64,000 bases of DNA from Stappia taiwanensis. Lineage in GTDB: Bacteria > Pseudomonadota > Alphaproteobacteria > Rhizobiales > Stappiaceae. A program made the position numbers and the translations under genes. Numbering within the stretch: the stretch's first letter is position 1; every line of letters begins with the position of its first letter. The DNA lies in assembly GCF_014635285.1 (NCBI RefSeq), contig NZ_BMCR01000001.1, positions 62,001 through 126,000 on the forward strand, written 5' to 3'. Positions 52,587-60,903 of this stretch are shown here, piece by piece. Below the pieces are notes generated by a model that saw only the letters and a program-made list of their open reading frames with translations, did no database searches and was not told where the DNA came from.

Positions 52587-53154
52587 GTGACCTCCAGAGT
52601 GACTGGCATGCCGGCCCGTGCCGTCCGGAATCGAAACGGTCGTCGCGCCAGCGCAAATTTCGCTGCGCTGAAACTAGGCAGCGGCGCTGTGGTGCGATTT
52701 GATCGAGGTCAAAAACCTAAAATAATCAGTTGGTTATGAATTTTGCGCATGGGAGGGTATCTCGAAATGCAGGGCTTGGGCCCTTCTGTCGCAAGGGAAG
52801 AATTCACGATGGTCCGCCTCCTGAAGGAATTTCTGTATGAATGCTGTGGAGGCGGTCTTTGCCGATGGAATATCGCTCTTTCCGCTTCGGTGCTTCGACA
52901 GGTTTCAAATGGACCAAGCGACGCATATTGGCGGAGGGACTTGCACGAGGGGGAGGGAGTTCGTTTCAGGATCTTTGGCGAGGAGATCTACAACTTCTTT
53001 AAGTGCGGGGCGGGAAAACGCGGCGCTCAGCCTCCCGTATCGCGTATTCCCTTTTTTAGGGTTCAACTTCAGGGCGGTGGCGCTGCTGGCCGATCTGGTG
53101 TCGCTGGGGCTTGTCCGTCTGTCCTGGCCGGGAAATTTGGGATAAGCCTCGCCG
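52587..53154. other. Divergent intergenic region between ttrB and the dual-HTH LysR gene
   Basis: A 568-bp stretch without a supported gene. It contains the FNR-type promoter of ttrBCA (listed separately) and an AT-rich stretch (about 52710-52745). Short open frames across 52743-53154 have no good start or family resemblance. The LysR gene begins 13 bases after a TAAG stretch, with no clear ribosome-binding site. Confidence 0.5.
52671..52712 (-). promoter_or_regulatory. FNR/Anr-type anaerobic promoter of ttrBCA
   Basis: TTGAT-CGAG-GTCAA at 52699-52712 matches the FNR consensus TTGAT-N4-ATCAA at nine of ten defined positions. On the minus strand TAGTTT (52671-52676) is a -10 element whose centre lies 32 bp from the site centre, the spacing expected for a class II FNR promoter (site at about -41.5). 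The predicted start is near 52664, some 78 bases before ttrB. FNR dependence of ttr is known in Salmonella. Confidence 0.72.
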
Positions 53155-54318
53155 ATGCGTCTCCTGACAATCATTCTGGGCGATCTTGTGCTTCGCGAAA
53201 ACGGGGTTCGGGCCGCGGCGCGGATCAGCGGAGCGCCGGTGTCGACCGTTGCGTCGGCGTTGGCGCGGCTGGAGGCGGAGCTTTCCCTCCAGTTGGTGCG
53301 CCGGGGTGGGGGCGATCTGGCGCTCTCGGTCCAGGGCGAACAGCTGCGCGGCAGCCTGGAACGTATCAGCACCCTGTGCCGCCGGGTCTACCGGCTGTCG
53401 CCCGACGATTCTCTCGCGGCGGTTCTTACAACGCCCGTCACCCTCGAGGCTCTGTTTCGCCTGGCCGGCGTTCTGCGCGCCGGCAGCATCCGCAAGGCGG
53501 CGTTGGAGATGCAGCTCGGTCAGCCGCAACTGACCCGGACGATCACCCAGATCGAACAGCGGCTGGGGCGCGTGCTGATGGAGCGCGGCAGTCACGGTGT
53601 CACGCCCACGGCGGAGGGGCTTGCCCTGATCGAGGTCATCGACGAGCTGCAGGACCGCTGGTCGTATCTCAGCCGCACTTCGGACAACCGGTTCGAACGC
53701 GGGGTGCGCGGCCGGTCGCTCGGTTCGGTCATCCCTTCCGGCAGCCAGAGCGAGATCGCGGAGGTTTTGGCCCGCATTTCCATCCGCTGGCTCCAGCGCT
53801 TCCCCGTGCCGCTGTTCATTGCTTCGGCGACGGCGGAGGAATTGATGACCGGTCTCGATGAAGGGCGCTACGATGCCGTGCTTCTGGACAGCGGAACGGT
53901 GGAGAACCGCTACCGCTGCGTGCCGATGCTGGCCGGACGGCTTGCGCTTTATGGACAGGATTTGCCCGACACACTGGCCTGTCCCGAATTGATGGAGGCG
54001 CTGTCCCGCGCGCCTCTCGCCCTGCAGAGCCTGCGTAGTGGGTTGCGCCAGAAGACGACGCAATTCCTGGATGATTTTTGCGGCCCCGACTGGCGCTGGA
54101 AGATCCGCCTGATGGAGATAGATTCGGTGCCGGTGACCCTGAACGCCGTGCTCTATCAGGGGGCGATCTCGGTTCTGCCGGCCTCGCTGCGCCTGCCGGC
54201 GGGGGCGTGCGTCAAGCGTCTTCTGCTACCGCCCGACTATCTCCAGACCCTCTCGCTGATCTCCCGGCATGACGCGCGGAGTCAGCGTTTTGTCGAGCAA
54301 ATTCAAGAGCTTTTCTAA
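53155..54318 (+). CDS. LysR-type regulator with two tandem HTH domains
   Basis: A 387-residue regulator. The first winged helix-turn-helix is at about 1-64 (VRAAARISGAPVSTVASALARLEAEL). A second, classic LysR one is at about 94-155 (TLEALFRLAGVLRAGSIRKAALEMQLGQPQLTRTITQIEQRLG), followed by a LysR effector domain from about 165. Ordinary LysR proteins have one HTH and 290-330 residues. It is the gene directly before the hydantoinase operon, same strand, 120 bp away, so it likely regulates it. The doubled domain could be an ancient duplication within the family. The N-terminal copy is more diverged. Confidence 0.8.
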   Translation: MRLLTIILGDLVLRENGVRAAARISGAPVSTVASALARLEAELSLQLVRRGGGDLALSVQGEQLRGSLERISTLCRRVYRLSPDDSLAAVLTTPVTLEALFRLAGVLRAGSIRKAALEMQLGQPQLTRTITQIEQRLGRVLMERGSHGVTPTAEGLALIEVIDELQDRWSYLSRTSDNRFERGVRGRSLGSVIPSGSQSEIAEVLARISIRWLQRFPVPLFIASATAEELMTGLDEGRYDAVLLDSGTVENRYRCVPMLAGRLALYGQDLPDTLACPELMEALSRAPLALQSLRSGLRQKTTQFLDDFCGPDWRWKIRLMEIDSVPVTLNAVLYQGAISVLPASLRLPAGACVKRLLLPPDYLQTLSLISRHDARSQRFVEQIQELF

Positions 54319-54438
54319 AGACACGCAGCGCTCTTCAGCGTGAGCGAAACAGCGCATCATCTGTCCATGTTTTGGGATATGCCCCTTTTGCGCATCCCTC
54401 GCTAGCGTTTTGTCACACAAGACGTGAGGGGGGACATC

Positions 54439-55821
54439 ATGTCCGATTTTGATCTGGTGCTGCGCGGCCGCGTCGTTCTGACGGACCGTGAGGTCGAGGG
54501 TGGTTTCGTTGCTGTACGCGACGGCAAGGTCGCCCTGGTGGGCGAAGGCAGCGCCCCGGCCGCGCGTGAGCGGCACAACCTCGGCGCGGCGCTGATCCTG
54601 CCCGGTGCGGTCGACGCCCAGGTGCATTCTCTGTCGCAGAAAGGCGCGGAAGGCTTCGCCGCCTCCACCGCCGCCGCCGCTGCCGGCGGTGTCACCACCA
54701 TCGTCGACATGCCCTATGACGAGGGCAATCTGGTCTGCTCCGCCGAAGCGGTGCGGCGCAAGGCGGATGAGGCGGAGGCCGAAGCCCGCGTCGATGTCGC
54801 GCTTTATGGCACGGTCGATCCGGCCGAGGGCCCGGCCCGCGTTGCCGAGCAGGCAGAGGCCGGCGTCGCCGCCTTCAAGTTTTCAACCTTCGGCACCCAC
54901 CCGACCCGGTTTCCCCGCATTCCGCCGGCGCTGCTGATGGCCTGTTTCGCGGAAGTGGCCAAGACCGGTCTGGCCGCCGGCGTGCACAATGAAGACGATG
55001 CCTTCGTGCGCGAGGCGGTTGCCGCCGTCGAGGCCGCCGGGATCACCGACTGGCGCGCCCATGGCCTGTCTCGCCCGCCGATGACCGAAATCCTCGCCAT
55101 GTTGCAGATTTACGAGACCGGGGCTGCAACCGGCTGCCCGGCGCATGTGGTGCATTGCTCGCTCGGGCGCGGCTATGAGATCGCCCGCCGCTATCGCGCG
55201 GAGGGCCATCACGCCACTGCCGAATGCTGCATCCACTATCTGACGCTCGATGAGGAAAATGACGTTGCGCGGCTTGGCGGCAAGGCCAAGATCAACCCGC
55301 CGATCCGTCCGCGTGCCGAAGTCGAGACCCTGTGGCGCCATGTGGCGACCGGCAACATCTCCATGGTTTCCACCGATCACGTGAGCTGGTCGGAAGACCG
55401 CAAGACCGATCCGGAGATGCTGAAGAACGCCTCCGGCGTGCCGGGGCTGGAAGTGATGGTTCCGCTTTTCGTCAAGGGCGCGCTGGAGCGGGGCATCTCG
55501 CTGACCTGGGCGGCCCGGTTGATGGCGGATAATCCTGCCCGCCATTTCCGCCTCGATCATGCCAAGGGTGGCATTGCCGTCGGGCGCGATGCCGACCTCA
55601 CGGTTCTGGAGCCGGTCGCCCGTGTCTATGACGCAGGCGCCAGCCGTCATTCGCTCGCCGGCTGGTCGCCCTATGATGGGATCGAACTGCCTTGGACGAC
55701 CGCCGCAACCTGGCTGCGCGGCCGGCAGGTCTTCGACGGCACCACGGTTTGTGCGGCGCCGGGCACCGGTAATTTCGTGCGGCCCGACTTGCCCCTTGGT
55801 CTGCGCAAGGCGGTGCACTGA
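54439..55821 (+). CDS. Hydantoinase/allantoinase-family amidohydrolase
   Basis: A 460-residue cyclic amidohydrolase (dihydroorotase, allantoinase, dihydropyrimidinase group) expected to open a five-membered cyclic amide. The motif HxH near the N-terminus reads DAQVHS, so Gln61 replaces the first His and only His63 remains. The other binuclear metal ligands are in place: Lys147 (carboxylated in relatives), His183, His239 and Asp313 (STDHVSW). This may mean a mononuclear or altered metal site. ATG 54439 follows GAGGGGGGAC. It is the first gene of the catabolic operon and overlaps the next (TGATG). A hydantoin-5-propionate hydrolase is the likely role (inference). Confidence 0.78.
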   Translation: MSDFDLVLRGRVVLTDREVEGGFVAVRDGKVALVGEGSAPAARERHNLGAALILPGAVDAQVHSLSQKGAEGFAASTAAAAAGGVTTIVDMPYDEGNLVCSAEAVRRKADEAEAEARVDVALYGTVDPAEGPARVAEQAEAGVAAFKFSTFGTHPTRFPRIPPALLMACFAEVAKTGLAAGVHNEDDAFVREAVAAVEAAGITDWRAHGLSRPPMTEILAMLQIYETGAATGCPAHVVHCSLGRGYEIARRYRAEGHHATAECCIHYLTLDEENDVARLGGKAKINPPIRPRAEVETLWRHVATGNISMVSTDHVSWSEDRKTDPEMLKNASGVPGLEVMVPLFVKGALERGISLTWAARLMADNPARHFRLDHAKGGIAVGRDADLTVLEPVARVYDAGASRHSLAGWSPYDGIELPWTTAATWLRGRQVFDGTTVCAAPGTGNFVRPDLPLGLRKAVH

Positions 55822-57047
55822 TGCGCAATCTCCGGGTCGACGCCAACCGTATTCAGTCCGATCTTGAGGCGCTTGCCGCGATCACCGATCCCGGCCGCCC
55901 CTGGACCCGTCGTGCCTTCTCGCCCCGTTTCGACGAGGGGCGGGGGTGGCTTGCCCGCCGCTTCGCGGAGGCTGGTCTCACCGTCTCGCACGATGCCGGT
56001 GGAAATCTGATTGGCCGGCGTGCCGGCAGCGCCGGCGGGCTGGGCACGATCCTGCTCGGCTCCCATTCCGACACCGTGCCCGATGGCGGGCGTTTCGATG
56101 GTGTCGCCGGCGTGGTGGTCGCCCTTGAAGTAGCGCGAACCCTGGCGGAACGCGGTCATGAGCTGCGTCACGATCTCGGTATTGTCGACTTTCTTGCGGA
56201 GGAAGTGTCCGTCTTTGGCGTGTCCTGCATCGGCTCGCGCGCCATGGCCGGGGTGCTGCCGGCGGACTGGATGGGCCTCACCCATGAGGGGCGGACGCTG
56301 GAAACGGCGATGCGCGACGTCGGCGGCGCGCCGGAGGACATCGCCGCGCGTGATGATATCCGCGCCTTTCTGGAACTGCACATCGAGCAGGGGCCCGTTC
56401 TGGAAGACAGCGGCTGCGATCTGGGCATCGTCACCGCCATCGCCGGTATCACCCGCGTGGAGATCGTGCTGACGGGCCGCCCGGATCATGCGGGCACCAC
56501 GCCGATGACTGGACGCGGCGACGCATTGGTCGCCGCCGCCGGTCTGGTCTCCGCCATTGAGGCGGAAGCCCGCGACCGCGCGGCGCAGGGCAGTCATTTC
56601 ACCGCCACGGTGGGTGAGTTCTCGATGGAGCCCAATGCCGCCAATGTCGTGCCGGGCCGGGTGCGGATGCTGATCGATGCCCGCGCCGCCGACCGGGCGC
56701 AAATGCTTGGTTTCCTCGACTGGATCGATGCGCGCTGCGCCGCATTGCCCGAAGCCATTGCGGTGGAGGTGAGGCGCCTGTCCGACAATCAGCCGACGCC
56801 GATGGATGGCGCTTTGATCGACCGGCTGGATGCCGCCGCCGACCGCTGCGGTGCGCGCCACCGCCGGATGGTCTCCGGCGCCGGTCACGATGCTGCCTTC
56901 ATGGCGCGGATCGCGCCGGCGGCCATGGTTTTCGTCCCCTGTCTCGGGGGGCGTTCGCACTGCCCGGAAGAATGGGCCGAAACCGCCGACATCGCGCTAG
57001 GCGCGGAAGTTCTGGCCGAAACCGTTATCGCCCTGGACCAGGGCTGA
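55821..57047 (+). CDS. M20-family N-carbamoyl-amino acid amidohydrolase (allantoate amidohydrolase-like)
   Basis: A 408-residue binuclear zinc hydrolase that releases ammonia and CO2 from N-carbamoyl amino acids or allantoate. Metal and catalytic residues are readable: His82 and Asp93 (GSHSDTVPDGGRFDG), Glu127-Glu128 (FLAEEVS), His187 (HIEQGPVLE), and a late His near GAGHDAAFMA. The HIEQG motif is typical of the hydantoin/allantoate branch rather than of peptidases. Following the cyclic amidase directly with a one-base overlap, it most likely opens the N-carbamoyl product of that step. Substrate by context would be N-carbamoyl-L-glutamate. Confidence 0.83.
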   Translation: MRNLRVDANRIQSDLEALAAITDPGRPWTRRAFSPRFDEGRGWLARRFAEAGLTVSHDAGGNLIGRRAGSAGGLGTILLGSHSDTVPDGGRFDGVAGVVVALEVARTLAERGHELRHDLGIVDFLAEEVSVFGVSCIGSRAMAGVLPADWMGLTHEGRTLETAMRDVGGAPEDIAARDDIRAFLELHIEQGPVLEDSGCDLGIVTAIAGITRVEIVLTGRPDHAGTTPMTGRGDALVAAAGLVSAIEAEARDRAAQGSHFTATVGEFSMEPNAANVVPGRVRMLIDARAADRAQMLGFLDWIDARCAALPEAIAVEVRRLSDNQPTPMDGALIDRLDAAADRCGARHRRMVSGAGHDAAFMARIAPAAMVFVPCLGGRSHCPEEWAETADIALGAEVLAETVIALDQG

Positions 57048-57068
57048 GATCTAACGAGAGGAGAGGAA

Positions 57069-58169
57069 ATGCGTCGTACCTTGACCGAAAAGGACGTCGA
57101 ACCCGCCGTACGCGGCGGCTCGGTCTATGCTGCCGGTGGCGGCGGCTGGGCGGATCATGGCCGCAAGCTTGGCTATGCCGCTGTCGGCGCCGGAGCGCCG
57201 GAGCTGGTGTCCATTGATGAGTTGAACGACGATGATTGGGTCGCCACCGCCGCCGCTATCGGCGCGCCGGCCAGCACCACCCCCTGGGAAATGCGCGGCG
57301 TCGACTACGTCAAGGCCGTGCGGATGCTCAACGAAGCACTCGGCACGCCGGTGTCTGGCCTGATCGTTGGCCAGAACGGCAAGTCCTCCACCCTCAATGG
57401 CTGGCTGCCGTCCGCGATCCTCGGCTGCAAGGTGATCGACGCGGTTGGTGACATCCGTGCGCATCCGACCGGCGACATGGGCTCGATCGGCATGGCCGGC
57501 TCGCAGGAACAGATGATCCAGACCGCCGTCGGCGGCAATCGCGAGCAGAACCGCTACATCGAACTGACCGTGCGCGGCGCCACCGCCAAGGTCTCGCCGA
57601 TCCTGCGTACCGCCTCGGACATGTCCGGCGGCTTCATCGCCAGCGCCCGCAATCCGTTGCGCGCGTCTTACGTGGCGCGCAATGCCGCGCTTGGCGGCAT
57701 CTCCATGGCGCTCGATCTGGGCCATGCGATCCTGGCGGCCGAGCCGAAGGGCACGGCGGCGGTGATCGACACCATCGTTGAGCAGACGCGCGGCGCGATC
57801 CTGATCGAGGACGTCGTCACGAAGAAGAACGTCGTCTACACGAACGAAGCCTTTGATGTCGGCACCGTCGTTGTCGGCTCGGGCGACAAGGCACTGACCC
57901 TCCATGTCATGAACGAATACATGGCCATCGACGATGCCGGCGGCAATCGCATCGCCAGCTTCCCCGATGTCATCACCACCTTGTCGACCGACGCCGAGCC
58001 GCTCTCCGTCGGACAGCTTGAGGAAGGCATGCGGGTGCACATCCTGCACGTTCCGAAATCGGTGATCCCGCTCGGCGCGGGCGTGCTCGATCCGGCCGTC
58101 TATCCGTCCGTCGAAAAAGCCATGGGTATTGAACTCGCGAAATACGCGCTGGAGCCGTCGAATGCCTAA
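57069..58169 (+). CDS. DUF917 family protein (S-methyl-thiohydantoin desulfurase-like)
   Basis: A 366-residue protein with the DUF917/S-Me-THD pattern: an N-terminus RRTLTEKDVEPAVRGGSVYAAGGGG, then PASTTPWEMRGVDYVKAVRMLN, DMGSIGMAGSQEQMIQTAVGG, and a C-terminal domain ending GVLDPAVYPSVEKAMG. The Pfam name refers to removal of sulphur from thiohydantoins. A desulfhydrase of 3-(5-oxo-2-thioxoimidazolidin-4-yl)propanoate is known in ergothioneine breakdown and is, as I recall, of this kind. I infer sulphur release from a thiohydantoin here. It starts 21 bases after the amidohydrolase stop and overlaps the next gene by eight. Confidence 0.75.
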   Translation: MRRTLTEKDVEPAVRGGSVYAAGGGGWADHGRKLGYAAVGAGAPELVSIDELNDDDWVATAAAIGAPASTTPWEMRGVDYVKAVRMLNEALGTPVSGLIVGQNGKSSTLNGWLPSAILGCKVIDAVGDIRAHPTGDMGSIGMAGSQEQMIQTAVGGNREQNRYIELTVRGATAKVSPILRTASDMSGGFIASARNPLRASYVARNAALGGISMALDLGHAILAAEPKGTAAVIDTIVEQTRGAILIEDVVTKKNVVYTNEAFDVGTVVVGSGDKALTLHVMNEYMAIDDAGGNRIASFPDVITTLSTDAEPLSVGQLEEGMRVHILHVPKSVIPLGAGVLDPAVYPSVEKAMGIELAKYALEPSNA

Positions 58170-59820
58170 GCCCAATCCCCGTCACCCCGACTTCCCGATC
58201 CCCGGCGGGCCCGAGCGCCGTGCCCGGACCTGGCGTGCGGAAGGCTTGCTGAGGCTGATGGAAAACGTCCTGGCCGTCGGCGAGGCGCCGGAAAAGCTGA
58301 TCGTCTATGCCGCGCTCGGACGCGCCGCGCGGACCTGGCCGGCCCATGACGCCATCGTCAAGGCGCTGCTTGAGATGGAAGAGGACCAGACGCTGGTGAT
58401 CCAGTCCGGCAAGCCGGTCGGTCTGCTGCGCACCCACAAGGATGCGCCCATGGTGATCATGGCCAACTGCAACCTGGTCGGCCAGTGGGCGAAGGCGGAT
58501 GTCTTCTACGATCTGGAGCGCAAGGGCCTGATCTGCTGGGGCGGGCTGACCGCCGGCGCTTGGCAGTATATCGGCTCGCAGGGCGTCATTCAGGGCACCT
58601 ACGAGATCTTCATGCGCATTGCCGAGCGCCGCTTCAAGGGCAAGCTGGAGGGCCGCTTCATCCTGACCGCCGGTCTCGGTGGCATGGGCGGTGCCCAGCC
58701 GCTGGCCGGGCGCATGGCCGGGGCTGCGATCCTGTGCGTCGACGTGGATGCGGAGCGAGCCGAAAAGCGCCGCGAAATCGGCTTCCTCGATGAAATTGCG
58801 ACGGATCTGGACGACGCGCTGGCGCGCATCGAAGCGGCGCGCGCGGAAGGCCGGGCGCTCTCCGTCGCTCTCGTTGGCAACGCCGCCGAGGTCTTCCCCG
58901 AGATCGCCGCGCGCGGCATCACCCCGGACATTGTCACCGACCAGACCAGCGCCCATGATCTGGTCTATGGGTATGTGCCCGCCGGCTATGACCTCGATCG
59001 TGTCCGCCGCCTGCGCGAGCAGAACCCGGAAGAGCTGATCGAGGCGGGGCGCGAGAGCATCACCCATCATGTCCGCGCCATGCTGACCTTCCAGGAGCGG
59101 GGCGCGGAGGTGTTCGACAACGGCAATCTCATCCGCACCCAGGCCAAGGAGGGTGGCGTGGAGAATGCGTTCTCGATTCCGATCTTTACCGAAGCCTATC
59201 TGCGTCCGCTGTTCGCCCGTGCCATTGGCCCGTTCCGCTGGATGGCGCTGTCGGGCGAGGAAAGCGACATTGCCCGGATCGACGATCTCCTTCTGGAGAT
59301 GTTCCCGGACAACAAGATCGTCACCAACTGGATCAGGCTTGCCCGCGAGAACGTTCCCTTCGAGGGATTGCCGGCGCGCATCGCCTGGCTCGGTCACGGC
59401 GAACGCACGGAGCTTGCCAAGGCGGTCAACCGTCTGGTCGCCTCCGGTGAACTGGCTGGCCCGATTGCCTTCTCGCGCGATCATCTCGATGCCGGCGGCA
59501 TGGCGCACCCCAACATCATGACCGAGGGGATGCGGGACGGATCGGACGCCATCGCCGACTGGCCGTTGCTCGATGCCATGGCGCTGTGCTCCTCCGGTGC
59601 GGATCTGGTCGCCATTCACTCCGGCGGCGGTGGATATGCCGGATACATGACCTCCGCCGGCGTGACCGTGGTTGCTGACGGGACGGAAGACGCCGATACC
59701 CGTATCGACCTGTCTTTGACCAACGACACGGCGCTCGGCGTCATCCGCTATGCCGATGCCGGCTATGCGGATGCGCTCGACGAAGCGCAAAAGAAGAGCG
59801 TCGGACACATCAGAACCTGA
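58162..59820 (+). CDS. Urocanase-family protein with Cys-to-Ala substitution
   Basis: A 552-residue homologue of urocanate hydratase (HutU, about 556). It is clear from YIGSQGVIQGTYE, the NAD+-binding TAGLGGMGGAQPLAGRMAG (about 170-188), DIVTDQTSAHD, IGPFRWMALSGE and DGSDAIADWPLLDA. The segment FEGLPARIAWLG holds Ala408 where classical urocanases have the active-site Cys (Cys410 in Pseudomonas putida). The protein also differs in GHG after that motif. Thiourocanate hydratase, which acts on the sulphur analogue, is the best guess given the DUF917 and hydantoinase neighbours. Plain urocanase activity looks doubtful. The start overlaps the DUF917 stop. Confidence 0.82.
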   Translation: MPKPNPRHPDFPIPGGPERRARTWRAEGLLRLMENVLAVGEAPEKLIVYAALGRAARTWPAHDAIVKALLEMEEDQTLVIQSGKPVGLLRTHKDAPMVIMANCNLVGQWAKADVFYDLERKGLICWGGLTAGAWQYIGSQGVIQGTYEIFMRIAERRFKGKLEGRFILTAGLGGMGGAQPLAGRMAGAAILCVDVDAERAEKRREIGFLDEIATDLDDALARIEAARAEGRALSVALVGNAAEVFPEIAARGITPDIVTDQTSAHDLVYGYVPAGYDLDRVRRLREQNPEELIEAGRESITHHVRAMLTFQERGAEVFDNGNLIRTQAKEGGVENAFSIPIFTEAYLRPLFARAIGPFRWMALSGEESDIARIDDLLLEMFPDNKIVTNWIRLARENVPFEGLPARIAWLGHGERTELAKAVNRLVASGELAGPIAFSRDHLDAGGMAHPNIMTEGMRDGSDAIADWPLLDAMALCSSGADLVAIHSGGGGYAGYMTSAGVTVVADGTEDADTRIDLSLTNDTALGVIRYADAGYADALDEAQKKSVGHIRT

Positions 59821-59829
59821 GTTCTGTCC

Positions 59830-59855
59830 GCTCCGGCCGGCTTTCTGGCCGGAGC
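59830..59855 (+). other. Intercistronic stem-loop before the TRAP binding-protein gene
   Basis: GCTCCGGCC (59830-59838) pairs perfectly with GGCCGGAGC (59847-59855) around an 8-nt loop. There is no T-run. It lies in the 69-bp gap between the enzyme genes and dctP, where processing often uncouples the levels of binding protein and enzymes. Confidence 0.5.
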
Positions 59856-59889
59856 ACCTTCCACCAATAAACAGCACAAGGGGAACACC

Positions 59890-60903
59890 ATGCTGGCACT
59901 GCGCAAACTGAAACTGGGAAGCCTCATCGCGGCCGCTGCACTCACTCTGGCCAGCCCGGCCATTGCCGAGGAGCAGGTGACGCTGAAATACTCCTCCTTC
60001 CTGCCGGCCACGACGGTCAACAATGCCCTGTCCGCCAAGGCATTGATCGACAAGGCTGCGGAACTGTCCGACGGCACCTTGAAGATCGAGCTTTATCCGG
60101 GCGGTTCGCTCGTCTCCGGCGGCGAGGTCCAGCTCAAGCTGGTGCAGGACGGGGTCGCCGATATCGCCGAAATTCCGCTGCCCTATACCCCGGGCCGCGT
60201 CACCGGCCTCGACGTGTTCGAACTGCCGGGCCTGACCTCAAGCAATTCCGACGGCGCACTCGCCAGCCTCGCCCTGATCGAGCAGGGGTTGATCGGCGGT
60301 ATGGACGGGCTGATCCCGCTCGGCATGTTGCAGTCCGGTCCGTACTTCATTCATCTCGCCGAACCGATTGAGAAGCTGTCCGATCTGCGCGGCAAGAAGC
60401 TGCGGATCTCCGGTCAGATGCAGGCGCAGATCGTCGCCCGTCTCGGTGCGGTGCCGGTCTCCAATATTCCCGCCACCGCCCTGGCCGAAAACGTCAGCCG
60501 CGGCCTGATCGACGGCGCGCTGGTCGACACCGGCAACCTCTACAACTTCGGCGTCGGCGATCTTCTGACCTATCACGTCACCAATCTGCCGCTTGGTGCG
60601 TTCGCCGTGCTGTTCGGACTGTCGGAAGACAGCTACGAGGCGCTGCCGCCGAAGGCCAAGGCCGCCATCGATCAGCTCAAGGGCGAGTGGTACACGACCG
60701 AGCTGGGCAAGAACATGGACGGCCAGACCGCCGATGTCATGGCGCGGCTGGAAGCCTCGGACGCCCATCACTTCATCGAACTGTCCGAGCGCGACCTGAC
60801 CAAGGCCAAGACCGTGCTGAAGCAGGTCGAGAAGCAGTGGCTCGCGCGGTCGGACAAGAACCCCGACATTCTTGCGGCGGCGCATGCCGCGCTCGGCAAG
60901 TGA
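59890..60903 (+). CDS. dctP: TRAP transporter solute-binding protein (DctP family)
   Basis: A 337-residue periplasmic binding protein of a tripartite ATP-independent transporter. The signal peptide is about 1-26 (ALTLASPAIA|EE). The mature part starts QVTLKYSSFLPATTVNN. It contains the conserved DctP segment DLRGKKLRISGQMQAQIVARLGAVPVSNIP, where the Arg in this segment normally binds a carboxylate. The ligand is then probably a carboxylic acid. The gene follows the enzymes and precedes the two membrane subunits, so the substrate of the pathway is a likely ligand. Confidence 0.88.
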   Translation: MLALRKLKLGSLIAAAALTLASPAIAEEQVTLKYSSFLPATTVNNALSAKALIDKAAELSDGTLKIELYPGGSLVSGGEVQLKLVQDGVADIAEIPLPYTPGRVTGLDVFELPGLTSSNSDGALASLALIEQGLIGGMDGLIPLGMLQSGPYFIHLAEPIEKLSDLRGKKLRISGQMQAQIVARLGAVPVSNIPATALAENVSRGLIDGALVDTGNLYNFGVGDLLTYHVTNLPLGAFAVLFGLSEDSYEALPPKAKAAIDQLKGEWYTTELGKNMDGQTADVMARLEASDAHHFIELSERDLTKAKTVLKQVEKQWLARSDKNPDILAAAHAALGK

